Shown: positions 1 through 8,571, numbered from the stretch's first letter. The stretch: DNA of 64,000 nt from JANRLL01 sp033762715 (GCA_033762715.1 JANRLL010000006.1:32915-96914), one strand, 5' to 3'. A program made the numbers and translations. Notes: generated by a model not told the origin, from the letters alone.

Positions 1-38
1 AAACCTTGCGCGGTGCTGGCTACCGATTGGCGGCCTAA
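1..38 (+). CDS. C-terminal end of an OmpR-family response regulator (partial)
   Basis: The reading frame that enters the window at base 3 encodes TLRGAGYRLAA followed by TAA at 36-38. This is the typical end of the winged-helix DNA-binding domain of OmpR/PhoB-type response regulators, where a T-x-R-G-x-G-Y hairpin forms the wing. The gene body lies outside the window. It directly precedes a sensor histidine kinase on the same strand, so it is probably that kinase's partner. Only about 12 residues are visible. The family call rests on this motif and the neighbour. Confidence 0.75.
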   Translation, partial: TLRGAGYRLAA

Positions 39-164
39 AATTCTCCCTTACCGGCTTACACCATTTCCCTTACCCTTAAAGGGTGGCAGGTCATGCAATG
101 TCACATGATGGGCCAAAAAAGCGGCCGTTTTTTCGTAAGCGACTGATAAATAACAAAAGCAATC

Positions 165-251
165 GGTCAGAAGCGGGTGGGAAATGGGGTTGAAACGGGT
201 CTGAAGCGGTCCAAAGCGGGAGGAAAGCAGGTTCAAAGCGGTCTGAAACAG
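165..251. repeat. Eight tandem degenerate 11-bp repeats
   Basis: Units start at 165, 176, 187, 198, 209 (10 bp), 219, 230 and 241. Examples are GGTCAGAAGCG, GGGTTGAAACG, GGTCTGAAGCG and GGTTCAAAGCG, giving a consensus close to GGTYNRAARCG. The period is about one helical turn, so equivalent bases fall on one face of the DNA. The array lies between the response-regulator end and the kinase start. The period is not a multiple of three and no convincing gene covers it. It could be a binding array for the adjacent regulator or a slippage-generated repeat. Confidence 0.7.
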
Positions 252-291
252 CATCTAGCGGAGCCGGAGAAAATCCGTTATTTTGCCCTGC

Positions 292-1692
292 ATGGAATCC
301 AAATTCGCGCGTATCATCAAAACCTTCACCTTCCGCTTGGCGCTGGTGTATGTCGGGCTGTTCAGCCTGTCGGTGATTTTGCTGTTCGGTTTTATTTACA
401 GCTTCGCGATGAATTATTTGCAGACGCAAATTACCGAGTCGCTCAAGCTGCAATATTATTACCTGCTCAACGAATACCGCACCAACGGCTCGGATGGCCT
501 GGAAGACCGCGTGAAAGAGCTGATCGCCAAAGACGAAGAGGGTACCGGTATCTACATCCTCGCCAACCGCGATTTCGAACCGCTCGCCGGCACATTGACT
601 GCCTGGCCGCAAGACATCGTCAAGGAAGCCATCTTTGAGAAGGAGGGATTCTGGGTACGGTTTCTGATTGAGGACCCTCGCGGGCGCGGGCGCAGCATCG
701 AGGTGAAGGCGATCATGGCGCCGCTGTCCAAATGGCGGTGGTTTATCGTCGGCCAAACCTTGCAGAGCAACGAGCGCATTGAGCAAACGATTGTGCAGAC
801 CTTTTGGGCGAGCTTGACGGTGACATTGATCATGGCCTTTATCGGTGCCATCATCATGACGCGAAGCGTAATGCGCCGCCTGAGCATTATCAACCGCGCG
901 GCGGGCACCATCATGCATGGGCATTTGTCAGCGCGTATTCCATACACGCGCGGCGGCGATGAGTTTGATGATCTGTCGGCGAATTTGAATTTGATGCTAG
1001 ACACCATCGAAAATCTGCTCGAGTCGCTGAGCCAATTTGCCAACAATATTGCCCATGATTTGCGCGGTCCGCTCAACCGCATCATCAATCGGCTGGATGC
1101 GGGTCTGCGCTCTATTGAGCGCGCCAATCCGGCCCATACGCTTTTGGAGAAAAACATTCATGACCTCGAGGATTTGGTCGGCACCTTCAACTCCATTTTG
1201 AAAATTACCGAGCTCGAGGCCAATACGGAATTTCGCCAATTCGAGCCTTGCGACCTGCATCGCATCCTCGACAATCTGGTAGAGTTTTATGAACCCTACG
1301 CCACAGATAAACACATCACCTTGACCAACTCTATCGACGGCACCCTTATCATCGACGGCGAGAAAAACCTGCTCACCCAGGCCTTTTCCAACCTGATCGA
1401 TAATGCGATTAAATTCACCCCGCAAGGCGGTACCATTACTTTGTCGATGGAGCGCTTCGAAGACCACGATGACATCGTGATCGCAGATAGCGGCCTGGGC
1501 ATTGCCGAGGTTTACCGCAACAAGGTGTTCGAGAAATTCTTCCGCTTAGAGCAAAGCCGCCACACCAAAGGCAATGGCTTGGGCCTGAGTATGGTTGCTG
1601 CCATCGCGCGTATCCACAACATCACCATCGCACTCGACGATAATAACCCAGGCCTTAAAGTGCGGCTTTCATTTTTAGCGTCAAAACCCTAA
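292..1692 (+). CDS. Sensor histidine kinase, OmpR/EnvZ-type two-component system
   Basis: Membrane sensor kinase of 466 residues. A first membrane segment lies at about residues 12-37, followed by an extracytoplasmic sensor region and a second membrane segment at about 160-185. A HAMP linker, a dimerisation domain with the phosphoacceptor box AHDLRGPLNR (His255), and an ATPase domain follow. The ATPase domain has the N box NLIDNAIKFTP, the G1 box DSGLGI and the G2 box GNGLGLS. It should autophosphorylate on His255 and pass phosphate to the regulator whose end is at 1-38. The start is ATG 292 rather than the upstream TTG 283; no strong Shine-Dalgarno is seen. The signal sensed cannot be told from sequence. 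Confidence 0.9.
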   Translation: MESKFARIIKTFTFRLALVYVGLFSLSVILLFGFIYSFAMNYLQTQITESLKLQYYYLLNEYRTNGSDGLEDRVKELIAKDEEGTGIYILANRDFEPLAGTLTAWPQDIVKEAIFEKEGFWVRFLIEDPRGRGRSIEVKAIMAPLSKWRWFIVGQTLQSNERIEQTIVQTFWASLTVTLIMAFIGAIIMTRSVMRRLSIINRAAGTIMHGHLSARIPYTRGGDEFDDLSANLNLMLDTIENLLESLSQFANNIAHDLRGPLNRIINRLDAGLRSIERANPAHTLLEKNIHDLEDLVGTFNSILKITELEANTEFRQFEPCDLHRILDNLVEFYEPYATDKHITLTNSIDGTLIIDGEKNLLTQAFSNLIDNAIKFTPQGGTITLSMERFEDHDDIVIADSGLGIAEVYRNKVFEKFFRLEQSRHTKGNGLGLSMVAAIARIHNITIALDDNNPGLKVRLSFLASKP

Positions 1693-1721
1693 ACTGCTGC
1701 CCAAGCAACAAGGAGATTTTT

Positions 1722-2504
1722 ATGATTAAAGGAAAAAACGCCATCGTGACCGGTTCCACCAGCGGCATCGGTTTAGCTATCGCTCATTGTTTGGCTAAGG
1801 CTGGCTGCAACATCCTCTTCAACGGGCTGGGCGATAAAGCTGCTATCAGTGCCTTGGTGAGCGACTTCCGCAAAACCTACCATATCGAAGCCGACTACTC
1901 GCCTGCTGATATGACCAAACCCAAAGAAATCACCGAGATGGTATCCATGGGCGAGCGTCTTTTTGGCAGTGTCGATATTTTGATCAATAACGCCGGCATC
2001 CAACACACATCCCCTATTGCAAGCTTCCCCGAAGACAAGTGGGATGCCATCATCGCCATTAATTTATCCGCTGCCTTCCATAGCACCAAAGCAGCGCTTG
2101 CCGGCATGACCAAACGCGATTTCGGCCGCATCATCAACATCGCCTCAGTGCATGGCCTGGTAGGCTCTACCAACAAGTCCGCTTATGTTGCCGCCAAGCA
2201 CGGCATCGTGGGTTTTACCAAAGTGACCGCCTTGGAGCATGCCAGCGCTAACATCACTTGCAATGCCATCTGCCCAGGCTGGGTGCACACGCCGCTAGTG
2301 CAAAAACAAATCGAGGACAAAGCCAAAGAGCAAGGCATCAGCAACGAAGAAGCCACCGACCGCTTGCTCGGTGAAAAGCAGCCTAATAAGCGCTTCATTC
2401 ATGCCGAGCAAATTGGCGCCATGATTGTCTTTTTATGTGATGAGCATGGAAGCTCGATGACCGGCGAGATTATCACCATGGATGGCGGCTGGACCGCACA
2501 GTAA
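1722..2504 (+). CDS. bdhA: D-3-hydroxybutyrate dehydrogenase
   Basis: Short-chain dehydrogenase of 260 residues that interconverts D-3-hydroxybutyrate and acetoacetate with NAD, used in polyhydroxybutyrate or ketone-body turnover. Visible features are the nucleotide-binding loop TGSTSGIG near the N-terminus, the NNAG motif, the catalytic triad Ser142, Tyr155 and Lys159 (YVAAK), and the PGWV segment usual for this enzyme. An AAGGAG Shine-Dalgarno sits about 7 bases before ATG 1722. A patatin-like lipase gene follows closely; the same bdhA/patatin pairing is known in Legionella (bdhA-patD). Another SDR specificity is possible, but the match to BdhA is strong throughout. Confidence 0.9.
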   Translation: MIKGKNAIVTGSTSGIGLAIAHCLAKAGCNILFNGLGDKAAISALVSDFRKTYHIEADYSPADMTKPKEITEMVSMGERLFGSVDILINNAGIQHTSPIASFPEDKWDAIIAINLSAAFHSTKAALAGMTKRDFGRIINIASVHGLVGSTNKSAYVAAKHGIVGFTKVTALEHASANITCNAICPGWVHTPLVQKQIEDKAKEQGISNEEATDRLLGEKQPNKRFIHAEQIGAMIVFLCDEHGSSMTGEIITMDGGWTAQ

Positions 2505-2553
2505 TCTACAGCTACATGAATGCCTGCTGACCGAATTTTTTAATGTAAGGATT

Positions 2554-3666
2554 ATGGCACCTAAAAAAATCAATCTGGCCTTACAAGGCGGCGGCTCGCA
2601 CGGCGCCTATACCTGGGGCGTGCTGGACCGGCTGCTGGAAGAAAAGGATTTAGTCATCGAAGGTATCAGCGGCACCAGCGCTGGCGCCATGAATGCGGCC
2701 ATGCTAGTGAGCGGCTATATTCAAGGTGGGCGGGAAGGGGCGAGGGATCACCTCAATACTTTCTGGAAACGCATCAGCGACATCATGGCCTATAGCCCTT
2801 TGCATAAATTGCCGATGGAGCATTTACTCACCGGCTGGAATCTGGATAACTCGCCTTTCTATCGCTGGATCGATGTGATGAGCCGCATGTTCTCGCCCTA
2901 TGACCTCAACCCGCTCAACGTTAACCCTATGCGCGCGGTGCTTGATGACATTCTCGATCCGGATGCGATTCAGGCTTATAGCACTATCAAGCTTTTCATC
3001 GCCGCCACCCATGTGGCAAGCGGGCAAGCCCGCATATTCAAAAGCCATGAAATCACACCCGATGTATTGCTGGCATCGGCCTGCATTCCGTTTTTATTCC
3101 AAGCCATCGAGATTGACGGTGAGCATTATTGGGATGGAGGCTATATGGGTAATCCAGCCATCTGGCCGCTGATTTACCATTGCGAGAGTCAGGATGTGAT
3201 GTTGGTGCAGATCAACCCCATTCACCGCGACGAAGTACCGAAAACCACGCAAGATATTATCAACCGGCTGAATGAGATTTCGTTTAACTCAAGCTTGATT
3301 GCCGAAATGCGGGCAGTCCATTTTGTCACCCGCATGCTGGATGAAGGCTCGCTCGACGGCAAGCGTTACAAAAAAATGTATATGCATTTAATTTATTCCG
3401 CTGACAATATCCACGAGCTCAACGCCTCGAGTAAAATGAACGCCGATTGGGATTTTCTGCATTATCTCAAAGAGCAGGGCCGCAAGTCTGCCGATCAATG
3501 GCTCAAAGAAAATTGGGGGGCGCTGGGCAAAAAATCGACGCTCGACATTCGCAGCAAGTTCCTCAACCGTCCTGACAAAGCCAAAAGCGATGCGGTCTGC
3601 CCGCGTTCAGACGAAAAGGCCAAGCAGCACAAAAAGAAACATGTTCAAAAGCCCAAACAGATATAG
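2554..3666 (+). CDS. Patatin-like phospholipase
   Basis: Patatin-family serine lipase/acyl hydrolase of 370 residues with a Ser-Asp dyad. The oxyanion loop GGGSHGAYTWG is near residue 14, the nucleophile elbow GTSAG places Ser42, and the dyad aspartate is Asp194 in WDGG. No signal peptide is visible, so it is probably cytoplasmic or secreted by another route. The open frame begins further upstream inside bdhA, but ATG 2554, preceded by TAAGG, aligns with family N-termini. It shares an operon with bdhA, suggesting a link to PHB or lipid turnover. The C-terminus is Lys-rich and overlaps the opposing gene by 60 bp. Confidence 0.85.
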   Translation: MAPKKINLALQGGGSHGAYTWGVLDRLLEEKDLVIEGISGTSAGAMNAAMLVSGYIQGGREGARDHLNTFWKRISDIMAYSPLHKLPMEHLLTGWNLDNSPFYRWIDVMSRMFSPYDLNPLNVNPMRAVLDDILDPDAIQAYSTIKLFIAATHVASGQARIFKSHEITPDVLLASACIPFLFQAIEIDGEHYWDGGYMGNPAIWPLIYHCESQDVMLVQINPIHRDEVPKTTQDIINRLNEISFNSSLIAEMRAVHFVTRMLDEGSLDGKRYKKMYMHLIYSADNIHELNASSKMNADWDFLHYLKEQGRKSADQWLKENWGALGKKSTLDIRSKFLNRPDKAKSDAVCPRSDEKAKQHKKKHVQKPKQI

Positions 3667-4515
3667 GCCGCGGCGAATATCCAGCGTGGTCGGCTTGGGC
3701 GTGCCACTGCCTACCCACACACCTTGCGTATAAGGTGAGCTGGGACCGCCTAAGCTTACTTGCAAGGCGCTGGCCGCCGTAGATAGTATCATCAGCGGCA
3801 AGGACAGCTGGATGCTTTCCCAGATATGTTTAGCAACCGCTTTGCCATGCCCCAAAAAGAATGCCGCCATCACACAGAAAAAAGCCGTGATATACGCAGG
3901 TACGTAATGCAATGCGATATAGGCCACCCGGGTGGCCAGGCCAAACTGCTCGGAGGCACCTGGCGAGATGGTTTCATGCATAAGCGTAATCAGCCGAGCG
4001 GCAAGCAATCCTGGTAGGCCGAAAATCACATACCAAAACACCGGACACAGAATCTTTTCCGCAAACTGCATCACGAGTAATTCCATAGCCGCCCGCAATA
4101 CACCTGGCTCATCCAGGAGCGCATGATGTCGCCACACCGTGCCGGAGAGCACATTACGCGCATCGACCATTTCACCGGCCTGTACATATTTGCGAATATC
4201 GATCGCCGTATCAAAACTCGGACGAATAGGAAGCAGCAACACCAGCGCCGCCAATTCAAAAAACTCCGGCAGGAGACCCATAAACCAACCTAGAAAAATA
4301 CTAATGGCCACCGCGCCACCGAGCAAAATTATCCCGCGAACTTGGCGCTCCTTGGCGCTACGTTGATCGCGATTGAGCTTACGCTCGAGATGGCGAATCC
4401 ATTGCGCGGGCTGACGGGTGATCAGAAAAAGGGGAAGATTTGTATAGAAGCGCCGCGGACCGACAAGGACCGCATTGAGCAAAATAGCGCATAAGGCCAG
4501 GATGGCGTGTTCCAC
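3607..4515 (-). CDS. CobD/CbiB-like integral membrane protein
   Basis: Polytopic membrane protein of 302 residues resembling CobD/CbiB, which forms adenosylcobinamide phosphate in cobalamin synthesis. Family-like features are GPRRFYTNLP near the N-terminus (GDP-R-hPV in classical members), an HHALLDEPGVLRAAMELLV segment that has drifted from the usual E/N-rich motif, and the C-terminal ALQVSLGGPSSPY region. Several charged positions typical of CbiB look changed. No other cobalamin gene lies in the window, so it may have another role or serve salvage. It converges on the patatin gene with a 60-bp overlap and diverges from rsmA. Confidence 0.65.
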   Translation of the reverse strand: MEHAILALCAILLNAVLVGPRRFYTNLPLFLITRQPAQWIRHLERKLNRDQRSAKERQVRGIILLGGAVAISIFLGWFMGLLPEFFELAALVLLLPIRPSFDTAIDIRKYVQAGEMVDARNVLSGTVWRHHALLDEPGVLRAAMELLVMQFAEKILCPVFWYVIFGLPGLLAARLITLMHETISPGASEQFGLATRVAYIALHYVPAYITAFFCVMAAFFLGHGKAVAKHIWESIQLSLPLMILSTAASALQVSLGGPSSPYTQGVWVGSGTPKPTTLDIRRGLYLFGLLNMFLFVLLGLFV

Positions 4516-4548
4516 AAAAACCCCCTGTCATTTTGGAGAGCTGCTGCG

Positions 4549-4554
4549 TATAAT
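4549..4554 (+). promoter_or_regulatory. -10-like TATAAT just before rsmA
   Basis: A perfect TATAAT ends 9 bases before the rsmA ATG at 4564. If used, transcription would begin near 4561 and give an almost leaderless message. This fits the absence of a Shine-Dalgarno in front of that ATG. No good -35 element is visible. Confidence 0.35.
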
Positions 4555-4563
4555 CGCTGGCAA

Positions 4564-5439
4564 ATGACGCTTTTGCAATCTCTTTCCACGCTGCCTTCCT
4601 TAAAAGAAGTCATCGACATGCACGGCCTGTCCACGCGCAAGGCGCTGGGGCAGCATTTCCTGCTGGATGGTAATATCACCGATCGCATTACCCGCTATGC
4701 GGGTCCGCTTTCTGGCTTTCATGTCATTGAAATTGGCCCAGGTCCGGGCGGGCTTACGCGCTCGTTGCTGAAGGCCGGCGCCAATCCTCTCTATGTGGTG
4801 GAGATGGATGAACGCTGCATGGCGGCGCTGCACGAATTGCAAACCGCCGTGGGCGACGTGTTGCATATCGTGCCCGGTGATGCGCTGGATATTGACCTGA
4901 CAGCCCTGACACCCGCACCGCGCAAGATCGTGGCCAACCTGCCTTACAATGCCGGTACGCAAATGCTGCTCAATTGGCTGGAGGCCGTATACCAAAATCC
5001 AACGGCCTTTGCCTCGATGACACTTATGTTTCAAAAAGAAGTGGCCGAGCGCATCATCGCCGTGCCGCGCACCAAAGATTATGGACGCCTGTCAGTGTTA
5101 TGCCAGTGGCTATGCGAATGCCGCTACGACTATGAATTGCCGCCTGGCGCCTTCTCGCCGCCGCCGAAAGTCACCTCGGCCGTAGTGACCTTAACGCCGC
5201 GGGCCAAACCGCTGGTTGCAGTGGAAAAGCAGATATTAGAGCTGGTGGTGGGCAAAGCCTTCAACCAACGCCGCAAAATGCTACGCGGAGCGCTTAAGGG
5301 GCTAGCGGTGCCACCTGAAATACTATTGGAAAAAGCAGGCATTGCACCCACCGCGCGGGCCGAAGAAATTGAGGTAAAACGCTTATGCGAATTAGCCGCC
5401 TGCTACACGCAATTACAAGCTGCTGATAAATTGAGCTAG
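4564..5439 (+). CDS. rsmA: 16S rRNA (adenine1518/1519-N6)-dimethyltransferase
   Basis: RsmA/KsgA dimethylates two adjacent adenines in the 3' hairpin of 16S rRNA late in small-subunit assembly. The 291-residue protein has the family start KALGQHFLLD, the SAM-binding IEIGPGPGGLT motif, the NLPYN catalytic motif of adenine-N6 methyltransferases, and the C-terminal FNQRRKMLR segment. The ATG at 4564 leaves a normal N-terminus; the frame is open further upstream, but that extension has no family counterpart. It diverges from the CobD-like gene and converges on gmk with a 27-bp overlap. Confidence 0.95.
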   Translation: MTLLQSLSTLPSLKEVIDMHGLSTRKALGQHFLLDGNITDRITRYAGPLSGFHVIEIGPGPGGLTRSLLKAGANPLYVVEMDERCMAALHELQTAVGDVLHIVPGDALDIDLTALTPAPRKIVANLPYNAGTQMLLNWLEAVYQNPTAFASMTLMFQKEVAERIIAVPRTKDYGRLSVLCQWLCECRYDYELPPGAFSPPPKVTSAVVTLTPRAKPLVAVEKQILELVVGKAFNQRRKMLRGALKGLAVPPEILLEKAGIAPTARAEEIEVKRLCELAACYTQLQAADKLS

Positions 5440-6066
5440 GCCTTCTTGGCGTACGCGCTTTAAGCGCTCGGCTTTCAAAATGGCGTCGATTTTTTCAAGC
5501 GTTTGATCGAGATCTTGATTGACCAGCACATAATCATATTCCTGCCAATGGCTGATCTCAGCTTGGGCTTTGCTCATACGCTGGGCTACCACCTGATCAC
5601 TGTCTTGCGCGCGCACTTTTAAACGACGCTCCAACTCCAACATGGAAGGCGGCAAGATAAACACACTAACCAGATCATCACGCATTTTTTCCGACAGCTG
5701 ACGCGTGCCTTGCCAATCAATGTCAAACAGCACATCGGTGCCGCGGCCAATATGCTCGCGCACAAAGGCTTCAGGCGTGCCGTAATGATTGCCGAATACT
5801 TCCGCATATTCGAGCAGCTCGCCATTTGTAACCATGGATTTATACTGCGTATCGGATACGAAAAAATAATCTTGGCCATGCACTTCGCCTGGGCGAATCG
5901 GGCGCGTGGTAACCGATACCGACATCTCAATCGTCTCATGTGCATCAGCATTATTATAACGATCGAGCAAACGGCGCGACAAGGTCGTTTTACCCGCACC
6001 TGACGGAGAGGAGAGGATGAAGAGTAGCCCGCGGCGATGCAGCTCGATATGGCGTTGTACAGACAT
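5413..6066 (-). CDS. gmk: Guanylate kinase
   Basis: Converts GMP to GDP using ATP. The protein has 217 residues, with the P-loop SSPSGAGKTT at about residues 19-28 and the GMP-binding region with SVTTRPIRPGEVHGQDYFF. The DIDWQG motif and the C-terminal region with the DYVLVNQDLD motif are also present. Start ATG 6066 lies 1 bp past the end of the upstream SCO gene, so the two are probably translated from one message. The 3' end overlaps that of rsmA. Confidence 0.95.
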   Translation of the reverse strand: MSVQRHIELHRRGLLFILSSPSGAGKTTLSRRLLDRYNNADAHETIEMSVSVTTRPIRPGEVHGQDYFFVSDTQYKSMVTNGELLEYAEVFGNHYGTPEAFVREHIGRGTDVLFDIDWQGTRQLSEKMRDDLVSVFILPPSMLELERRLKVRAQDSDQVVAQRMSKAQAEISHWQEYDYVLVNQDLDQTLEKIDAILKAERLKRVRQEGLAQFISSL

Positions 6067-6067
6067 A

Positions 6068-6664
6068 TTACTTCAGACGGGTTTTAACGGCTTTGGTAAT
6101 GTCATCGGCCGGCGCGTCATAGGCAAAATGCTGCAGGTATTTGCCCTTCTTATCCATGAGATAAATGAAGCTGGAGTGATTGACCATATAGTCATTGCCG
6201 CCATCCATCGCAACAGCGGCATAATACACCTTATAGGCGCTGGCGGCCTGTTTGACGGCCTCATCATCGCCGGTGAGCGCAACAATGCGCGGATCGAAAT
6301 TGGCAAAATAGCTTTTGACAACCGCCGGCGTATCACGCTTGGGATCTACGCTGATAAAAATAGGCGCTACTTGCGTTGCCTTATCGCCCAATTGTTTCAT
6401 CACCTGCGATAAGCTTGCGGCCGAAGTCGGGCATACGTCGGGGCAATGGGTGAAGCCGAAAAACACCAGCATCAACTTGCCACGGAAATCTTCTTCGCGC
6501 ACTGTTTGACCATCTTGATTGGTCAGCACAAAAGGACCGCCAATCGCCGCTTCACCTACCGAACGGTCTTGGGGGGCTAGAGGGTTAATGCCAGGACGGC
6601 TCCATACCAGCGCAATGGTTAGCGCTAGAATCAGAACATTGAGAAGTGGAAGACGCAGTTGCAT
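6068..6664 (-). CDS. SCO1/SenC-type copper chaperone for cytochrome c oxidase
   Basis: Membrane-anchored thioredoxin-fold protein of 198 residues that delivers copper to the CuA site of cytochrome c oxidase. An N-terminal hydrophobic segment (about residues 5-22) anchors it. The copper-binding CPDVCP motif is near residue 80, and the conserved His is in VNHSSF near residue 163. An AAGGA Shine-Dalgarno precedes ATG 6664. It lies directly before gmk on the same strand, although the two functions are unrelated. No oxidase genes are in the window. Confidence 0.92.
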   Translation of the reverse strand: MQLRLPLLNVLILALTIALVWSRPGINPLAPQDRSVGEAAIGGPFVLTNQDGQTVREEDFRGKLMLVFFGFTHCPDVCPTSAASLSQVMKQLGDKATQVAPIFISVDPKRDTPAVVKSYFANFDPRIVALTGDDEAVKQAASAYKVYYAAVAMDGGNDYMVNHSSFIYLMDKKGKYLQHFAYDAPADDITKAVKTRLK

Positions 6665-6747
6665 AGAAAATCCTTATAATTCATTTGGTAAGAACATGGT
6701 AGTGGGAATATTGCCCCCACAATATTCGGCTTAGTTATTGTTTTTAC

Positions 6748-6775
6748 TTGACATTTTTATATTTTCACCTATACT
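6748..6775 (+). promoter_or_regulatory. Strong sigma70-type promoter
   Basis: TTGACA at 6748-6753 and TATACT at 6770-6775 are separated by 16 bp, a near-consensus housekeeping promoter. The predicted start near 6782 gives a leader of about 35 bases before ATG 6817. The region also lies upstream of the SCO gene on the other strand. Confidence 0.7.
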
Positions 6776-6816
6776 GCCTAGAATAGACGAAATGCGCATA
6801 CCGTAGTTGGGGGACT

Positions 6817-7536
6817 ATGTTGCCTGTTGTTGCCAATATTGTAAACCCTACTCCTGTTCAGACGAATTTGGTGGCAACACCTATTCCTGACAATACCGCG
6901 CTGCGCGTGCCGGTCGATAATGTGCCACCATCTGTTTCTAACGCACAAATCAACAATAACACAAGAGGCAACGGCAATGCCGTAGTGATAAAGGCTGAGC
7001 AAGCCACTGCAACGACGACAGAAGGCGATGCCTTTATTGTGCCCACGGCGCGCTCACTATCCAACGGCAGTCACGATAATGCGCAAACCGGTTTTATTAC
7101 CCAGATACTCAGCCAAGACGAACTTGCCGCACAACCCCCCGCGGTACTGAAAAGCATTCTTGAGCAATATGAAAAAATCGTCGTGCGCAGCTATGTGAAA
7201 TATAAGCCTAGCAATGCTACCCTGCCACCGCCACCGCCACCTGGCATATTAGGTAGCGTATTGCTGCAACAACAAGATAGTGCACCGGCAGTCGATAATA
7301 GGCCGACAGAAGAGCTGCTTGAAGTCGCGCAAGAAAATCGTGCAGCGAGCCAATCTTTTATCAACGAAAATGAAATTGTAAGCCTAGTGAAATCACCGGT
7401 GCCTGCACTTGCCGCATCTGCCTATGCGGCAACATCAGCACGAAACGCCAAAGCGCTAGAAGCACCCGTTAGAGCTTCAGCCCCAGATCCCGCTCTGCCG
7501 AGCGAGTTGCGTGATCCAGAAGCTCCCTCTTCTTAA
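6817..7536 (+). CDS. Unrecognised protein, low-complexity and probably largely disordered
   Basis: I do not recognise this 239-residue protein. It has no signal peptide or membrane segment. The first 90 residues are rich in Asn, Thr, Val and Pro. A short helical stretch around VLKSILEQYEKIVVRSY is the most structured part and is followed by a run of seven prolines. The C-terminal 60 residues are Ala/Pro/Ser-rich. A GGGGGAC ribosome-binding site precedes ATG 6817 and a near-consensus promoter lies upstream, so expression is likely. Its 3' end overlaps the opposing unknown gene by 68 bp. Confidence 0.65.
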   Translation: MLPVVANIVNPTPVQTNLVATPIPDNTALRVPVDNVPPSVSNAQINNNTRGNGNAVVIKAEQATATTTEGDAFIVPTARSLSNGSHDNAQTGFITQILSQDELAAQPPAVLKSILEQYEKIVVRSYVKYKPSNATLPPPPPPGILGSVLLQQQDSAPAVDNRPTEELLEVAQENRAASQSFINENEIVSLVKSPVPALAASAYAATSARNAKALEAPVRASAPDPALPSELRDPEAPSS

Positions 7537-8571
7537 CCCCACGATCAACATTTTTACCTGCCGCTTCGACCTTGCCTAATTCATGGTAAGCATTTTCCGA
7601 TTTTTTAAATTGCGGACTATCAAACGCATCATCAATCAACTTCATCATACCGGCGATTTCAGCCAGATGACGTGACGTATAATTATCATCCGATTTCAGC
7701 GCCGCATCGTCGATAGCCTTTACGCTCATAAACGCATAGACCTGGCGGAAAGAAGCGCGTAGCGCCGCAAGCTTACTGGGGTCATCGGCCATAGCAGGCA
7801 ACTGGTCAAACGACTTGAGCAAACCCGAGCGCCCATCTAAATCCATCGTTTCTTGATGAGCAGGCGCGGCTGGCTTAGCGGGCACTTCTTCTTCCGCAAT
7901 CTTATACATACCTGCCTCCGGTGAAAACTGTATACCCTGATCAAGAGGGGCTTCGGATTTCGATACCGTCGCTACCGGCTCATCGGCCCTAATCGGATGG
8001 GTAACATTATTTTCACGGCGCAAAATAGCAACCATCTCTTTCTTGATCACATCACCATCGATGGGATAGCTGCGCTCGTCATAGGTGCTGTCAATATAAG
8101 GCTTGATTTTACCCAGCAAGGTTTCCAGCGGACGCTTAATCTTTTCGCCAAATTCTCGTGATTGGCGTTCCAATAGGCGTTTGTCGCGCTCACGATCTTC
8201 CGTGTCACGCTCCAGCGGAATTTCTTTTTGCTTATCTTTCTCGAGCAATGCCTTCATGAAGGCTTCGATAGCCTCCTTATGTTCAGGATATTTATCCTCA
8301 ATCAGCTCTTTTACGCGGTCAGAAATGGCCTCTGCGGGCACATCTTCTTCCTCTTTTATTTTTAAGGATTTCGCCAGTTCTTTTCTAGCCTCGGTATAAA
8401 GCTGCTTATAGAAGGCCGCGACCTGTTGCGGCGTTAGGGGTTTTTTTCAGCTCGATAGGCGCTGGAGGCTGGTTTAACGGGATCGGTGTTAGCGGCTAAA
8501 TGCGATGGCGGATCAAAGGTTACGCCTTCTGGTTTTTCTTTCAGCCCTAGAACACTTCTCCATCCCATCAT
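7469..8571 (-). CDS. Unrecognised gene spanning two frames joined by a -1 shift
   Basis: An ORF opens at ATG 8571 or, more likely, ATG 8568, behind a GGAGGG ribosome-binding site. It encodes 45 residues (MMGWRSVLGLKEKPEG...) and stops at TAA 8436-8434. The -1 frame opens right after TGA 8449-8447 and runs to 7469, with PLTPQQVAAFYKQLYTEARK at its start. The frames overlap only at a run of seven A, so the intended product is about 366 residues. It is Lys/Glu/Asp-rich and helical, with no membrane segment, and I cannot assign a function. If translated separately, the long part could start at GTG 8341, which has no evident ribosome-binding site. A sequencing indel, a mutation or programmed frameshifting would all explain this. 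Confidence 0.6.
8415..8446 (-). other. Candidate -1 frameshift signal: A AAA AAC heptamer plus hairpin
   Basis: Read on the minus strand, the zero-frame codons GAA AAA AAC contain the heptamer A AAA AAC (8446-8440) in the correct register for a -1 slip. Seven bases later GCCGC (8432-8428) and GCGGC (8419-8415) can form a 5-bp stem with an 8-base loop. The zero-frame stop lies between the slip site and the hairpin. A heptamer of this kind is used by IS1. The hairpin is short, so its stimulatory value is uncertain. Confidence 0.4.

Noticed and set aside
91..924. Long minus-strand open frame of 277 codons opposite the first histidine kinase
   Set aside because: It lies antisense to a gene with full kinase motifs and its translation (His/Gln/Arg-rich) shows no family features, so it is a shadow of GC-biased codons.
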